6,113 nucleotides of DNA. Origin: CAZTVN01 sp964617145. Lineage in GTDB: Bacteria; Patescibacteriota; Gracilibacteria; UBA1369; JACRIC01. This document shows positions 6,098-6,113 of the stretch, one piece after another. The translations under genes were made by a program, and so were the position numbers. A model generated the notes under the pieces. It did no database searches and was not told the DNA's origin. It saw only the letters and a program-made list of their open reading frames with translations. The stretch is from assembly GCA_964617145.1 (NCBI GenBank), contig CAZTVN010000063.1, forward strand, positions 1-6,113. Reading direction: 5' to 3'. The stretch's first letter is position 1, and every line of letters starts with the position of its first letter.

Positions 6098-6113
6098 ATC
6101 CCTGGTAGTTAAT

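Noticed and set aside
1..6113. A novel defence or multi-gene system
   Set aside because: The genes fall into unrelated families, several are broken, and apart from a two-gene pair no coherent operon with effector, sensor or nuclease genes is seen.

Overview
The window is AT-rich and gene-dense, with short intergenic gaps and few recognisable Shine-Dalgarno sequences. The gene content suggests a Patescibacteria/CPR-type bacterium (Moranbacteria or Parcubacteria-like). This rests mainly on the large 40-cysteine protein, whose family I know almost only from those genomes, plus an IS481-like transposase style common there. The lineage is an inference, not proof.

Layout. Positions 1-148 are non-coding. 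One plus-strand gene (149-1468) encodes a membrane-anchored extracytoplasmic protein with a proline-rich stalk and a probable beta-propeller-like domain. It converges on a minus-strand pair: a four-helix DUF3147-like membrane protein (3383-3718), followed 15 nt later by the Cys-rich zinc-ribbon-like protein (1598-3367). The second gene carries a GC-rich in-frame insertion of about 31 codons. A non-coding gap (3719-3876) follows.

Further right, all on the minus strand, lie a csaA-like tRNA-binding-domain gene broken by a frameshift (3877-4198), an RBBP9/YdeN-type alpha/beta hydrolase (4284-4844), an orphan HicB-like antitoxin (4879-5103) and a decayed IS481-like transposase (5109-6097). The transposase has an in-frame TGA, an in-frame TAG and one frameshift, and it runs close to the window edge.

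Working together: only the DUF3147-like and Cys-rich genes look like a tight transcription unit. The right-hand block looks like an accessory region with decaying genes beside an insertion sequence. I see no CRISPR array, tRNA, rRNA, defence island or convincing new multi-gene system. The most unusual items are the Cys-rich protein of unknown function and the foreign-looking GC-rich segment inside it.
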